Source: Odobenus rosmarus divergens (lineage: Eukaryota > Chordata > Mammalia > Carnivora > Odobenidae). From it: a DNA stretch of 64,000 nt. The stretch's first letter is position 1, and every line of letters begins with the position of its first letter. This document shows positions 35,321 to 47,064 of the stretch, one piece after another. The notes under the pieces were generated by a model. It was given only the letters and a program-made list of their open reading frames with translations. It made no database searches and was not told the DNA's origin. Both the position numbers and the translations under genes were made by a program. The DNA is taken from positions 779,495 through 843,494 of the forward strand of contig NW_004450403.1 of the NCBI RefSeq assembly GCF_000321225.1. The letters run 5' to 3'.

Positions 35321-36904
35321 GAGAACACCCTGGGATGCGGGGATGGGCAAAAGAGGAAGGCATTTGAGCTTTCACATCAGCTGAGTGTGAATCATGGCTC
35401 TTCCACTTATTAACCAGGATTTCAAAAAGTGAAATGACCCCTGTGTTCCCTACACTCCCACAAGAATAGGAAAAATAGTCTGTACCTCAGAGGGCATAGC
35501 ATAAATGAGATAGATACAGGTGTCTACTTTGTATATTGTCTGGGGCAAAGGAAGTAAGGCGTAGCCACTTGCTACAAGTTATTATCACAGGGATGTCATT
35601 CAATCCATAGGGGATATCATGGCACAGGAACTGGCTTTAGTGCGGTTCTTCCTGAGAAGGGCATTCTGCATTGCCTAATCTTTCTGAGGAGCACTGTAAG
35701 ATACCTCCCCAAACTATAAGTTTAATAAAATCACTGCAGGTCTACTGTCTCCAACAACATGCCAATGAAATAAGTTTTCCCTTTCTCCTGATCCGAGCGC
35801 ATGCTCATCATGAGACCATATGTTTCTACAAGGACATTTTATCACCACGATTTGAGGCGGATCTTCAGGTGATGCTCCATGCCCATCAGACCGTCCTATG
35901 TGAGCTTCTGGTCCTCAGGTCTCACTGACTTGTACCTCTGTGGTCTGCTTTACCTCTGCTCCTTTCCTCACCAAACAGGATATCATTACAATCTAATAAT
36001 CCAACCTTGATTTTGAGATAAAATCTTGCGAGTCTGGGCACAGACGTGAGATGCTCACTCCTTAAACTATTATAGCAAGTACAGTGGAAGGTGTTCCTAC
36101 ACTAGTGTGTTTAATGCAATTACAGAAAAGACCATGCAGCGCTGGGAGGGAGCGAACATCAGGCAGTTTGTTATTGGAAATAACACAGTTTGTTTAAAGA
36201 GTGGTGTGCACACTTAGAAGGACTTGATTAGTTCACACAGGAGTTGGCTTCTGGGAGGGCATCTGAATGCAGCATCCGAGGAACTATTCAGAAGACTGCT
36301 CAGGGTGAATACAATCTTGGACCAGTGTGGCCCTCTCAGTGGAAGTGTGATAAAAACTACCTGTCACGTTTGATTCCAAAAATAGGACCACCATTGTTCA
36401 TTCAATGACCACGGCAGGATGCTTGCAAGACACCTGCGTCAGCGTGCCTCCAAGGGGCACGCGTGCCCTTCTGAGCTCCTGGAACTCCTCTACCCTGGGC
36501 CCTTCTCCACGCACACACACCAAAACCAAGCTTCAATTTCATTTGCAGGTGGAAAAATGTCTTGATCCTCTGGAAAAAATAAATCACGCCACCTGAATTA
36601 TTTCAGTGCCTTGCAAACAGTGTTTTTGTCACATTGATCACCATACACGGATACTTATTTGTTCAGAAGTCTATGTTGAGTATATAGTAGATGCTCACTA
36701 GAAAGTCCTTGAATCGGATAACACCTTCTCTCTTAGGTGGTGATATGATAAGAAGCTCTGAGTGAATGTGTGCTTAGACACTGAGACTTAACACAAAAGG
36801 TGGCTGCTTTGTTCTGTGTTCAGTTATTCACTCATCTGATTAAAACATGGAGTGAGCATCTATTATATGCCACACATTACGCATATATCTGGAGATGAAA
36901 AAAA
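35321..36904. other. unassigned sequence
   Basis: About 1.6 kb. An 85-codon plus frame (35671-35928) lacks domains. The part at about 36835-36895 ('gtgagcatctattatatgcc') and a stretch near 36610-36700 resemble old repeat tails too weakly to name. Confidence 0.4.
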
Positions 36905-37128
36905 TAATTAAGCTTTTCTTTTTTTAAGATTTTATTTATTTATTTGACAGAGAGAGACATAACGAGAGCAGGAACACAAGCAGGGGAAGTGGGAGAGGGA
37001 GAAGCAGGCTTCCCTTGGAGCAGGGAGCCTGATGTGGGGCTCGATCCCAGGACCCCGGGACCATGACCTGAGCCAAAGGCAGACGCTTAACGACTGAGCC
37101 ACCCAGGCGCCCCTAATTAAGCTTTTCT
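36905..37128 (-). mobile_element. CanSINE (SINEC) with perfect target-site duplication
   Basis: The element spans 36920-37113 with inverted tail 'ttttatttatttatttgaca', GA-rich middle, 'ctcgatcccaggacccc' and inverted head 'gagccacccaggcgcccc'. 'taattaagcttttct' is present at 36905-36919 and again at 37114-37128, a 15-bp perfect duplication, indicating a comparatively recent insertion. Confidence 0.98.
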
Positions 37129-37529
37129 ACTTGATTCATTGAACTTAGTGAAGAAAAATTATTTCCATTTTTCTTTAAATTTTTTGAGAGAGCAGTGAAG
37201 ATTTTGCATAGATGAGCTTTTCGTCGTGTAGATGGACTAATATTTTTAATGCAATCACTGTTGTGAATAGCAGTGTAAATATTTTTCATTTGGTTTTAGA
37301 AAGAGTTACTTAGGGAATTTAGTCCCTTAATGATGTAGAAACATTTCAGTCATTATAAAGATTAAGCAGCCTGGAGTCTGAGGACAAAGTTAAGTTCTCA
37401 CCTCTGCTGACTGAGCTTTGCCATCCGTCCACCCTTATCAAGAGTCCAAACACAGAGCGAGTGGCTGCTTTGCTTGGCTCTCCCTGGGTGATGGCATGGC
37501 TACCCAGCATCACTGAACAGAGGGCAGAG
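37129..37529. other. unassigned sequence
   Basis: AT-rich at left. The part from about 37360 may belong to the MIR that follows, but the match is interrupted. Confidence 0.35.
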
Positions 37530-37620
37530 ACCCAGCCGAGTCAGAGGAACGTGTCTCTGAGCCTTGGACTCCTCATCTGTAAAATAAATGGGTTGGTGAT
37601 GATCAGATGCATCCACCTAA
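37530..37620 (+). mobile_element. MIR SINE core fragment
   Basis: 'gtctctgagccttggactcc' then 'tcatctgtaaaataaatggg' matches the MIR core. The upstream piece may begin near 37360. Confidence 0.48.
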
Positions 37621-37732
37621 GAGATTTTTTAGTCTGCATCCTTGTCCTATATACTCTGCCCAAATAACCATCAACCTGGAGGGCGTGGGGTGAAGGGAGG
37701 GAGGTCTGGGGGAGGGCAAGGCAGAGGGGAGG

Positions 37733-37734
<2 letters not shown>

Positions 37735-37818
<84 letters not shown>
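37735..37818. repeat. (GAAA)n microsatellite, about 84 bp
   Basis: About 21 near-perfect GAAA units following a G-rich stretch. All 87-101-codon frames across it (poly Lys/Glu/Arg on plus, poly Phe/Leu/Ser on minus) are repeat artefacts. Confidence 0.97.
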
Positions 37819-37998
37819 GATCATGTTCCACCCACATCCAAGCCCGTTTGTACTGTGGCTGTTCAAGCGTGGTTCTGTTTTCTAAGACATGTAACTAATT
37901 TGAAGCCGGGATACAGAACTGGATCTCTCTGGATCTCATACCTATAGTTACATTATGTCTGTCTATCTACCTGGCAGTAGCTATTGAAATGCAACATT

Positions 37999-38219
37999 AA
38001 AAACATGTAGCAAGGGGCGCCTGGGTGGCTCAGTAGTTAAGCGTCTGCCTTCGACTCAGGTCATGATCCCAGGGTCCTGGGATCGAGCCCCGCATCGGGC
38101 TCCCTGCTCAGCGGGAAGTCTGCTTCTCCCTCTCCCACTCCCCCTGCTTGTGTTCCCTCTCTCACTGTGTCTCTGTCAAATAAATAAATAAAATTAAAAA
38201 AAAAAAAACATGTAGCAAG
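37999..38219 (+). mobile_element. CanSINE (SINEC), young-looking, perfect target-site duplication
   Basis: Element about 38014-38203: 'gggcgcctgggtggctcag' head, 'ctcaggtcatgatcccaggg' B-box area, 'gggatcgagccccgcatcgg', CT-rich middle, tail 'caaataaataaataaaatt' plus poly(A). 'aaaaacatgtagcaag' occurs at 37999-38014 and at 38204-38219, a 16-bp perfect duplication. It is close to what I recall as the arctoid consensus and is a good candidate for the youngest SINE here. Confidence 0.98.
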
Positions 38220-38329
38220 ACAGGGTGTTAGAGACACAGCCGGTGGAGTCTTGGCCTGCAGGTACCCCCCAAACCTGCCAGCTGTGTGCTCTGAAAGCAG
38301 CATGTCAGGTGGAGAGGTCAGGGCCTCCT

Positions 38330-38502
38330 GTATCAGCATCACCTGGAGGGCTTGTTACAACAGATTGCTAGACTTCAGCCCCAGAGATTTTCCAATCCCG
38401 CCAGTTCTAGGTGGGGTCTGAGAATTTTTGTCTTTCACAAACTCTCAGGGAATGCTGATGCTAATGGTCCACGGACCACACTTTGAGAACCAATGATATA
38501 GA
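38330..38502 (+). mobile_element. MER5A DNA transposon relic (hAT-Charlie)
   Basis: 'catcacctggagggcttg', 'ttacaacagattgctaga', 'cagccccagagattttcc', 'ggtggggtctgagaattt', 'gaatgctgatgctaatgg' and 'ggaccacactttgagaacca' give the full order of MER5A, including its right terminal inverted-repeat region. Non-autonomous, about 170 bp. Confidence 0.92.
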
Positions 38503-39100
38503 TAATGGAGCCAAATTAGATGCGAAATGTCTGTTTCGTGCCCCACTCCCCTTTGTCGTCAGTAAACATGTATAAGAGCGACTAATTTTCTCCATCTGAA
38601 TTTTTCATGTAATCTTTTACAAACATTTTTTTTCCCTTTGAAATTCAAGTTTTGGAGAGCATCTGTTCAATAGGCTATGTTTATTATTGAGTAAATGAGG
38701 TCAATGAAAGACAGGCAAGAAATTGTGAAAACTCAGAGATACTCAGTATTGCTGTCACCACAATGGCTTAGTGGGTAAACTCTGTGTGTGTGCTTTGCCT
38801 GAACCCCCTTTACATGTTAAGATTGTTCCTGATTCTTTGGCCCTTGATCTCTGTATTTTAGTCATGAACCACTTGACAAGCTTTGCTTTTAAAAATATAA
38901 AAATTCACATGTTACCAACAACATCATGGGAGGCAACAAGTCTCAAGAAAACATCTTTTTAAGTGGAGTCTTCTGCATCTTTTCCTAGCAACTGCCTTGG
39001 GGATCTTCTCCCTCTACAATTTACGAGTTTTTCCCATGATAGGAAAACTGTATGCACAAAACTCCTGAATCATTTTCTTAGGCTAACTTGCCAATGTTGC
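38503..39100. other. unassigned sequence
   Basis: AT-rich with two adjacent 63-64-codon plus frames and no recognisable content. May carry a very weak MIR trace near 38670-38750. Confidence 0.35.
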
Positions 39101-39101
39101 T

Positions 39102-39333
39102 TTAAAAATGATTTTTTTCTTGGGGTGTCCGGGTGGCTCAGTTGGCTGAGCATCTGACTCTTGATGTAGGCTCAGGTCATGATCTCAGGGGTCGTGAGGT
39201 TGAGCCTCGCACTGAGCTCCATGCTCAGCAGGGTGTCTGCTTGAGATTCTCCCTCTCCCCCTACCCTTTCCCCCGCTCTCCCACGATCTCTCAAATAAAT
39301 AAATAAATCTTTTAAAAATGATTTTTTTTTCTT
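39102..39333 (+). mobile_element. CanSINE (SINEC) with target-site duplication
   Basis: Starts at 39122 with 'ggggtgtccgggtggctcag', has 'ggctcaggtcatgatctcag', a CT-rich middle and tail 'caaataaataaataaatc'. The flanks 'ttaaaaatgattttttt...ctt' appear before (39102-39121) and after (about 39312-39333), differing only by two extra T. The head mutations suggest moderate age. Confidence 0.96.
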
Positions 39334-39444
39334 AATGGAATAATTTTGGTGATAGATTGTCTGGTCCTTGCTTAAAGTTCTAATTTCAAGATCTTTTGTG
39401 TTTTATTCTACATGAGGATTTGGAGACCTGACAGTCAGAGAAAA

Positions 39445-39670
39445 ACCAGCAATGATAAGAAGCTATGATGTACCGGATCATTGAACTCATCATTCCAGAC
39501 AATGTGCACAACCACACCTGTTGGTCATGGCATGTCTAGTTCCATTTCATAGAGGAGGAAACTGAGGCCCAGAAAGAGAGATTGATTTAATGAATTCCAC
39601 ACAGTCAGTGATGACAGGTCAGGGATTGAATTTGGGCGGGTCAGGTTTCCAAGTCCACTGTGTACTCTTC
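39445..39670 (-). mobile_element. MIR-type SINE
   Basis: 'ttccatttcatagaggagga' and 'aactgaggcccagaaagag' with 'ttccacacagtcagtgatg' and 'gggattgaatttgggcgg' is the reverse complement of the MIR core and 5' half. Confidence 0.75.
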
Positions 39671-41409
39671 TAAAGTTACAATACCCAATGAGAGAAAGTG
39701 TATTCAAGGTACTCAGTCATATGGTTTACAATTTCTCATTTGAATTGGAAGATGCTTCTATTAGTAAGCCAAAAAGATGCATAAGAACGAATTATCTACA
39801 TCAGGTAACTGTTACTTAGAGTTTCTGGATAAAACTTGTGAATCCAGGCTCAGGGTTTCCTCAGCACTGAAAACCACAATTCTTCCCTTTCGGTCCTCCT
39901 CTTAGTCACATCCTGCAGCATGGCACCTCAAACTTGCTGTCTTAGGTTGCCATCATAGTCCCTGGAAGATCCAGTCACTCTTTCATTGGCATTTGCTAAG
40001 AACTTTTCTGGCTTATGGTTTGCAGTTGGGTGCTGTGGCACTTACATGAACAGGAGAAATTCTTGCCCTTAACAGTCACCAGATCATAGAGGATACAGAG
40101 TCACTACTTAGGATTAGCAGCTACGAACAAGCTACTATTAACATAAAAATAAAATGGTGTCGTGAATGAGATAGAGTGAAAGGTCATGAGGCTTTAGAAG
40201 AAATGACGATTTCAGACTGGCTGGATCAGAAGCATCTTAATGGAAGAAAGCGTGTTTGTTGAACTTGAATGTTGTGTCTGCAAACGCACATATACCCACT
40301 TCTAAGACATGCAGGGAGACCTACTGTGTTATAGGAAGAAGATATTAACTTTGCAATTCTATTAATTTTATCTAATATTTAAAAAAAAGAACACTTATCA
40401 GTAATTAGTACTTGATTTACTTCTGAGACTGGTGCCTTCATCCACAGCCAAGAGACATACTTGGTACTTGAGTAGTGCCTAGGGGAAGGTGGGTTTCCAT
40501 GACACTCATGATGGAAAGATTGTCAGCTATCCTACTGATACACATTAAAGAGTGCTCCATTAATAGGATTTACAGATTATATTATTTTGTGTTTATTAGG
40601 CAGCACACAGAGAAAGGCCCAAGTGGTTTAGAATGTTTATAAGAAGCCGGGGATTAGAGATGAGAGTACCATGTCTTCAAGAAGAACACACAGAACTCAA
40701 CGTCACTTCTCTATCCCATTCGGGTCCAGTTGTGGTCACACTGTACACCCTACAAACCATAATGGTCAATACGACTTTTAATTCTAGATTTATAGCCACA
40801 GTTATTTATTTTATACCTCACCCTAAATGGATACTTTGTGCTTGTGTATTTAACTTGCAAAGAAATATGCGTACAATGTATTGATGGATGGATGAATGGA
40901 TAAGTAAAACCTGGAAATTAAGCTATTCTTTAGAATCTAAGTCAAATGAAAACTAAACACTAAGTGATTCAGATCATAGGTTGAAATATGTTAAACATAA
41001 AGACATGGGCCTTGAAATTTTGCTGTGTATTCATCAAACTGCCAATTCGAAAATATTAAGGCTTAGATCCTTAAAAAATCATTTTAAAATATTAGCTCAT
41101 AATAATAGTACATGTATTTATTTTAAGCATAAGTGCACATGTATTATAGGATATGAACCAAAGTTTTGTTTTTGTTTTTAATAAACATGATCTGAAGTTT
41201 GGAAGTGATTATCTAAAGGGATGGGCAAGATTCTAGACTCTAGTGATCACTATAATGCCCCAGAATAGTTTGCAAATGGTACAGGTCACAAATAAAAAAG
41301 CTTGATTCAACTTGGCATCAATAGCGCTTTGAATCACACCTGTAAACTTAAAAATTGATTATTAAGTGTTAAAACAAAGTACACACAGTTACATGATAAG
41401 TACTTATAT
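39671..41409. other. unassigned AT-rich sequence
   Basis: About 1.7 kb with no recognised repeat except a possible old element near 40030-40180. An 83-codon plus frame (40633-40884) and a 66-codon frame (40981-41181) have no known domain. Confidence 0.4.
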
Positions 41410-41413
41410 TTTT

Positions 41414-41458
<45 letters not shown>

Positions 41459-41467
41459 TTTCTTTCT

Positions 41468-41504
<37 letters not shown>

Positions 41505-41522
41505 TTTCTTTCTTTCTTTCCT
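41410..41522. repeat. (TTTC)n microsatellite, about 112 bp
   Basis: TTTC units interrupted by 'tctt' slips near 41456, 41466 and 41503. Same motif family as the arrays at 37.7 and 42.7 kb but in the opposite strand orientation. Confidence 0.97.
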
Positions 41523-42688
41523 CCCTTTTCTAAAAAGGCCTAAGGGGAGAAAACTACTATTCTAGATCATCAATGAAATGGACATTGGGATGATGTCTGC
41601 TAGAGGAAATAAAGCATATGCATGTATTTATATAAACAACAAAAAATGTTGTCACTTGGTTCAACAGTTGAAACTATATCAAGCATATTTTTGTATCTTC
41701 TCCTTTTTTCTCTAGTAGTAATTAAACATCGGAATCATAATGTTTAAGTAATTACTTATTCTAATTACTTTAGGCAATGAAAGATATTTATACCTTTTTA
41801 ACAGCAAATCCTTAATTAGCATATTAATCAAAAGATGAATAATTTACAAGTTCATAACAGATATAAATTATTTTAAAAGAGGCCTTGTTCATGAGGGGCC
41901 CAGAAAGTTTATCAATTTTTTGATGTTCCTGGGCATCTGACCAATAGAAGTATTACTTATTCAATCAGCTGTGCAGAAAAACAAGAGTAAGAATCTCAGT
42001 GGCTCAAGGACATTTAAAACATAACCCAAGTTCAATCTCTGTTTTGAGGCCCAGAGCTCTCTCTTGGCTCTGTCTGAAACTCAAGCCAGAAAGGAGAAAC
42101 AATTAGGTTCAGATTATCTTTGAAACCATGATCCTGAGAGCATCTTGAGATGGTGAGTTGCACAGGCATACTTCAACCCAATGCACAGAGTTGAAAACCA
42201 GGCTTGTGCTAATTATGAAATAAGTCCATGTAGTGCTTACCTGGACATGCTCACGGGAGCTTGAGGTTAGATGTGCCTGAAATTTAAAATGGGACTTTTC
42301 CCTCTTGGTCAATGCCAAAGTGTGTGGGCCTTACAAAACCAATAGGATTGTTTCTCACGTCAGATGAGTTTTTCTATCCTTAACACAATAAAGCATGCTG
42401 TTTATAGACAGGTGCCTAGGGTGAATGAGCTATTCTCTTGGTGGGGAGAACATCTGACTATCTCCCCTCCCCTCTGATTGGTCTGTTCGCATCCCCATTT
42501 ATCCCTCCAAATCTGTCCTCGGTCCAATAATTCATAGTGGCCCCTGGTAACCGTAGGTGCATTACTCTATGGAATTGATTGAAATGTCAGCACTAAAGCA
42601 AATGGTTATTTGGGGTGCTTTATAATTAAAATATAAACTGAGTCGACAGCAGGTAAATTTGGGAAGAAGCATTGAATGAGATCACATA
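41523..42688. other. unassigned sequence between two inverted microsatellites
   Basis: About 1.2 kb, AT-rich at left and mixed at right. A 69-codon minus frame at 42109-42318 is unremarkable. No repeat recognised. Confidence 0.4.
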
Positions 42689-42700
42689 AGAAGAAAGAAA

Positions 42701-42757
<57 letters not shown>

Positions 42758-42770
42758 GAAAGAAAGCAAG

Positions 42771-42825
<55 letters not shown>

Positions 42826-42850
42826 AAAGAAAAAGAAGGAAGGAAGGAAA
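42689..42850. repeat. (GAAA)n microsatellite, about 160 bp
   Basis: GAAA units with a 'gcaaga' interruption at about 42757-42776 and a GGAA-type 3' border. Longest array of the window. The 63- and 95-codon frames over it are low-complexity artefacts. Confidence 0.97.
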
Positions 42851-43312
42851 TACTAGGTAGAGGGTAGTTGTGAGTGTTAATTCTGTTTTTCATGGACTTC
42901 TTTCCTCCTCATGGATGGTTGAAGATGCCTCTCTGAAGGCTGGACCTCTGCGTAATGAAAGCAGAAGGACATTGGAGCTAAGACCCGGGTTTTATAAATG
43001 AGAAGGGAGAGGAGTGTGGTCCTGCACCCCTGCTCTCCTGGAGAAGGTCAGTGTGATGAGTGACAGGCAGGCCTGGAACAGGGTTCTGAGGATGGCCCCA
43101 GGAGCTCTGAGAAGGAGAAAGTGACCAGTGGTCTCGCTGTTGACAGACCTGGAAACAAGGGGCCTGAGGCCACTGTCCAGGTTTTTATTTGGTGGTTCTC
43201 TCGTCAGTGTGGCCTATAACTGCAAACCTCCTGACATTCTGAGAATTGGTTCTAAATTATAACATTGGTTAATCCAATATCTTGTGTGGGACTTTAAAGA
43301 TGTGAAAGCCAT

Positions 43313-43314
<2 letters not shown>
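42851..43314. other. unassigned sequence
   Basis: Mixed sequence with no frame or repeat recognised. Confidence 0.4.

Positions 43315-43347
<33 letters not shown>
43315..43347. repeat. (GT)n microsatellite
   Basis: About 16 GT units, pure, followed by a GA-rich border. Confidence 0.96.
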
Positions 43348-43350
<3 letters not shown>

Positions 43351-45982
43351 GAGAAAGAGAAAATGCCTGTGCTCTAAGGAAGTAATCTATAGTAAAATAT
43401 TATGATACTTCAAAAAGTTTAATGAAAATTCCCTCAAAACTTACACAGTAATATAGACTAGGTTAACTTTTAACTTCTAACTTTGACCTAAGGGTCCAGC
43501 CTTATCCTGAGTTAAGAGTCCATGCCATCCTGGTCACAGGGATGCTCTATAGAAGTTGATGTAAACTGTGTGTTCAGATCATCACGGTGGACACATGTTG
43601 CTCATATGTGTCCTGGTTCTAGCCCCAACCCAGGTGGTCAGGTGGACAGCAGCTGAATGGACAGCTACACTTGGAACCAATAAAGTCCCACTTAGCAGAA
43701 ATCCTTGTCCTAAAAATGACAAGAATTCTTAAAAGTCAAGGCCGTGAGCAGGGCAAAGGCACGTAGGTGCCCTTGGATGACCCCACTAGCCTCCCATAGA
43801 CAGTAAACCTTCCTCACGATCGACCCTGTGTTACCAGAATCATGTGATGTCTGGCCCGTCCTGCCTTCCACAAGGCCTATGGCCCCCACTCCTGTGAGGT
43901 CTGGCTGGGTCCTCCGGACGGATGGCTGAGACCAGTGACCCACCTTGACAACTCCCAGAGTCACTGAGAGGACCCTAACTTGTTTCTCAAGCCCATGTTT
44001 TTTAGAGCCATAGTCCTGAATTTCTCTTCTTGTTCTTTTTTTTTTTTTTAACCATGTGAGTTCTTTTTGCTCTGTCCACCTTACCAATGGACTCAAGAAG
44101 AAAATCCAATGAAAGACTTCTCTTCCAGTCTGTTAAAATCCGTGGCTGATGTTCATTTTCTGCTCTTCCCTTGCCTGCCCTGAAGATTTATGTCTTTTCT
44201 TGCTTTCTAGACCACACTAAGAACACAAACAGGTGCCCTCTAATTCATGACCTAGAGGTAAATGGGGAGTCACAGAGAAAGGGAGAAAAAAGTCCCCATA
44301 ATATTGCCAGAGTGAGCCCTCATGATAAAGCAATGTGATGTCTATAGACACACACTTGAACACAGGAGATTTTTTAGCTGCGTGTTATTCATCCAACAAA
44401 AGCAAAAATATATATTCAGCCACTTTTATTTGCCATGCATGAAGCAAGGCTAAGATGAAAGGGCAGAGTCTCTGCCACAAAAAAATTCCCAAAATATTTT
44501 AACCAACATAGAAAGTCAACTGGTGACCACACTATGTAATGAGAATACTGAACAGGCAGGATCTCTTCAGGAGACTGTTTCATCTTGGCTCCTATTATCC
44601 CTTTGAAATACATCCAGTGGGGGAAGTTCCTACCTTGTCCTGAATGAAAATTCTCGCAGGCCCAGGAATTTCCTAGTCATTCTTACGTAATTCAATAAGA
44701 TATAATCATTTTAAGACACAAAACAGTCTTGATTCAGAAACAAGGAAGCCCATCTCAGTGTGCCTGGTCAGCACCTCTACTCTCTCTCTGTGGTCAGAGC
44801 CCCTCCTCTGGGACTGGAAGCTTCCAGGGAGGGGTGGCCAATTCCTCCTGCTCACTCACGTCCCTCCCTGCTTACCTCCTCTCCCACCTCTTCTGCTGGG
44901 GAAGCCGTAAGGAGAGAGAAATTTTAACCATTTGGTATGAAAAAAGTCTGACTCTGGTGAATTTCGGGGGGATTCTTGAGAATCCCCCTTCACGTTGTCA
45001 GAATTAAGGTCCTTTATTCCGGTTCTCCTGACCCTTGCTCCAGCCCTTAGTTTTTGGTTCCCCTTTGCTGAGGGCCTTCTACACTTAGGGCAGGTATAGG
45101 GAAGGACCCAAGACAGTGTCTGCCTGGCTCACCTGTGACCCATTGGAAACACGCTTCTTCCTCCTTGAACAAAGACCTGCTGTGCGGGCCACCCAATGCA
45201 ACACGTGGACGTTCCTTACAGCAGCAAGACCTCCAAAGCTTTCTCCCAGTGGAGTCTACAGATATGACTGGGGACAGTCCACGGTGTCCCATGAAGTCTG
45301 GAGCACACGTTTCAAGCTCTCCCGGTGGTAGTGCCAATGCTGTCTCATTAGGTATGAGGCAAGAGTAAGATAACCCCTACGTTTGCCCTGGAAGGTAGGA
45401 TTATTAACTCTTGTCAATGAGATACCCTGTTCCAGAACTTTCCATATGCTCTCTGGGTGTTCCACGAGACGCTAGCCTCAGCCATTTTCCTTTAAAAGTT
45501 CAAAAGTTCCATAGATGCCTACCTCACAATTCATTCCTGTGGTTTCTACCTCAGTGCCTCAGTCAAAATTGCTAGTGTGAGGACACTCTGTCACAAACAT
45601 GCTCTGGGGAACGCACAGGTGGTAAGGGGAGGCAAACTCTCCTCTTCCTAATGAGAGAAGGATCCTCAATATTATTTCTTCAGCTGTGCAGCATGATTGG
45701 GGAGAGTTCTCCCAACCTTCTACCAGCAGAAATGTCCTTTTCCAAAGAAGGTTATTACATGCACATTGTCAGATCAGAACTGAAGATGACCCTCAGATAG
45801 TTTGGAGTCCTGAGTTTGATGTAGGAATTGGACAAAGGGAAACTCAATTCATTCATTCAGATTTTAGTGTTGAGTGTATTTGATACATTCAAATTCTCAG
45901 AAAATAGGTGGACAGTAAGACTCAGTGAAATGAGATCAGTTTATTCATGGGAGCGATTCGAGCAAATTTTAGAGCAAATTAA
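43348..45982. other. unassigned sequence, about 2.6 kb
   Basis: Frames of 128 (43710-44096 minus), 92 and 96 codons are not recognisable. A T-run of about 12 lies at 44038-44049. The 43.8-44.1 kb part has an LTR-like feel ('gagaccagtgacccacc') but no diagnostic landmark. Confidence 0.4.
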
Positions 45983-46033
45983 ATAAAATAAATACATACA
46001 TACATAAATACATACATAAATACATGCATAAAC
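45983..46033. repeat. (AAAT/ACAT)n microsatellite
   Basis: Imperfect 'taaataaa' then 'tacatacata' tetranucleotide units. Confidence 0.92.
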
Positions 46034-46460
46034 ATTTAGTGGCTTGAAGCAAAAACTTAAGCACATTTTTTATCTAGAAAAAAAATAATTTATAACACAA
46101 GGCAGGCCCAACTTTGGCCTCCTCCACAGAATTACATCTGTTTAAAATGTATTATGTTTGGTGACTAACTATAATATATAGAGATTTAACCAAACATGTA
46201 AGGAATAATAAATCATTGTCTTTTACTAACAAAACTCTAAGAAGCCAGAACAATATAGCCAGACACACCTGCCATTTTTCTTAACCTATATATTTATCAG
46301 ACCTGATTTTCATCATGCTGATGTATTTAACTTCTATTCTGTGATTGATAGTAAATCATAATATTATCCTCAATCTTTGTTTACGTAACAGAATGCTGTC
46401 CCCACAGTTAATTTTAGGGAAAAGTAAACATGAAATCTTATAATCCAAAATTCAGGGGCT
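46034..46460. other. unassigned AT-rich sequence
   Basis: No frame of note and no recognised repeat. Confidence 0.35.
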
Positions 46461-46607
46461 AAAAATTCCAACCTTTTTTCTTTAAGATTTTATTTTTAAA
46501 TAATCTCTACACCCAATATGGGGCTCAGACTCACAACCCCGAGATTGAGCAAGTTGCATGCTCCAGAGACTCAACCAGCCGGACACCCCTAAAAGTTCCA
46601 ACCTTTT
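46461..46607 (-). mobile_element. short SINE variant with target-site duplication
   Basis: The element (46478-46590, about 113 bp) has the inverted tail 'ctttaagattttattttta', then 'atctctacacccaatatgg', 'ggctcagactcacaaccc' and a head region ending 'ccagccggacacccct'. It lacks the CT-rich stretch of full CanSINEs. Flanks 'aaaaattccaacctttt' (46461-46477) and 'aaaagttccaacctttt' (46591-46607) are a 17-bp duplication with one mismatch. Similar to the element at 57.37 kb. Confidence 0.9.
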
Positions 46608-47064
46608 AAACAAATTCTGAGTCATTTAGAAATATTTGGTCATTGAAACATAGTTAAATGCCTTTTGAATAAGAGAGTAGCTCTAAATAACTTTAATCAC
46701 AAAAAGCACAAACTCTTGCCTTGCTTGATCTCCCATTGCTGGGCCTCTTAAAGGAATAAATCGCCTCCCCACCTTGCCAGCCTATGTCTTGTCTGCCCCA
46801 GTCGTTCCTGACAGACAGAACTGCTGGAAGACAGGAAGCACAAAGGAAGACCAGGTCCCATGCGTGCAAGGCAGGTGTTGATTGCAGCAGCGGGGCTCCC
46901 TGTTGTCCCAGACATGTCCTAGTAAACTCTCCTCTAGCTCACGCTCTGTCTAATCTCTGAGCGCTCTCCAGTTCCTGTTCTTTGCAGGGCGGGGAAGGGC
47001 AAACGTCCTACACTAGACTGTTTTTATTGAATCCTGACAGTAAACTAGTACTGTGACCCACCCC
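46608..47064. other. unassigned sequence
   Basis: Mixed sequence, GC-richer at 46.75-47.0 kb. Nothing recognised. Confidence 0.35.

Noticed and set aside
37541..37947. Frames with poly(Lys-Glu-Arg) or poly(Phe-Leu-Ser)
   Set aside because: Pure (GAAA)n translation; no flanking coding evidence.
42606..42893. Low-complexity frames of 63 and 95 codons
   Set aside because: Same reason: they lie on the 160-bp GAAA array.
44038..44049. T-run as an RNA polymerase III terminator
   Set aside because: No associated Pol III gene or SINE head; homopolymer runs are common here.
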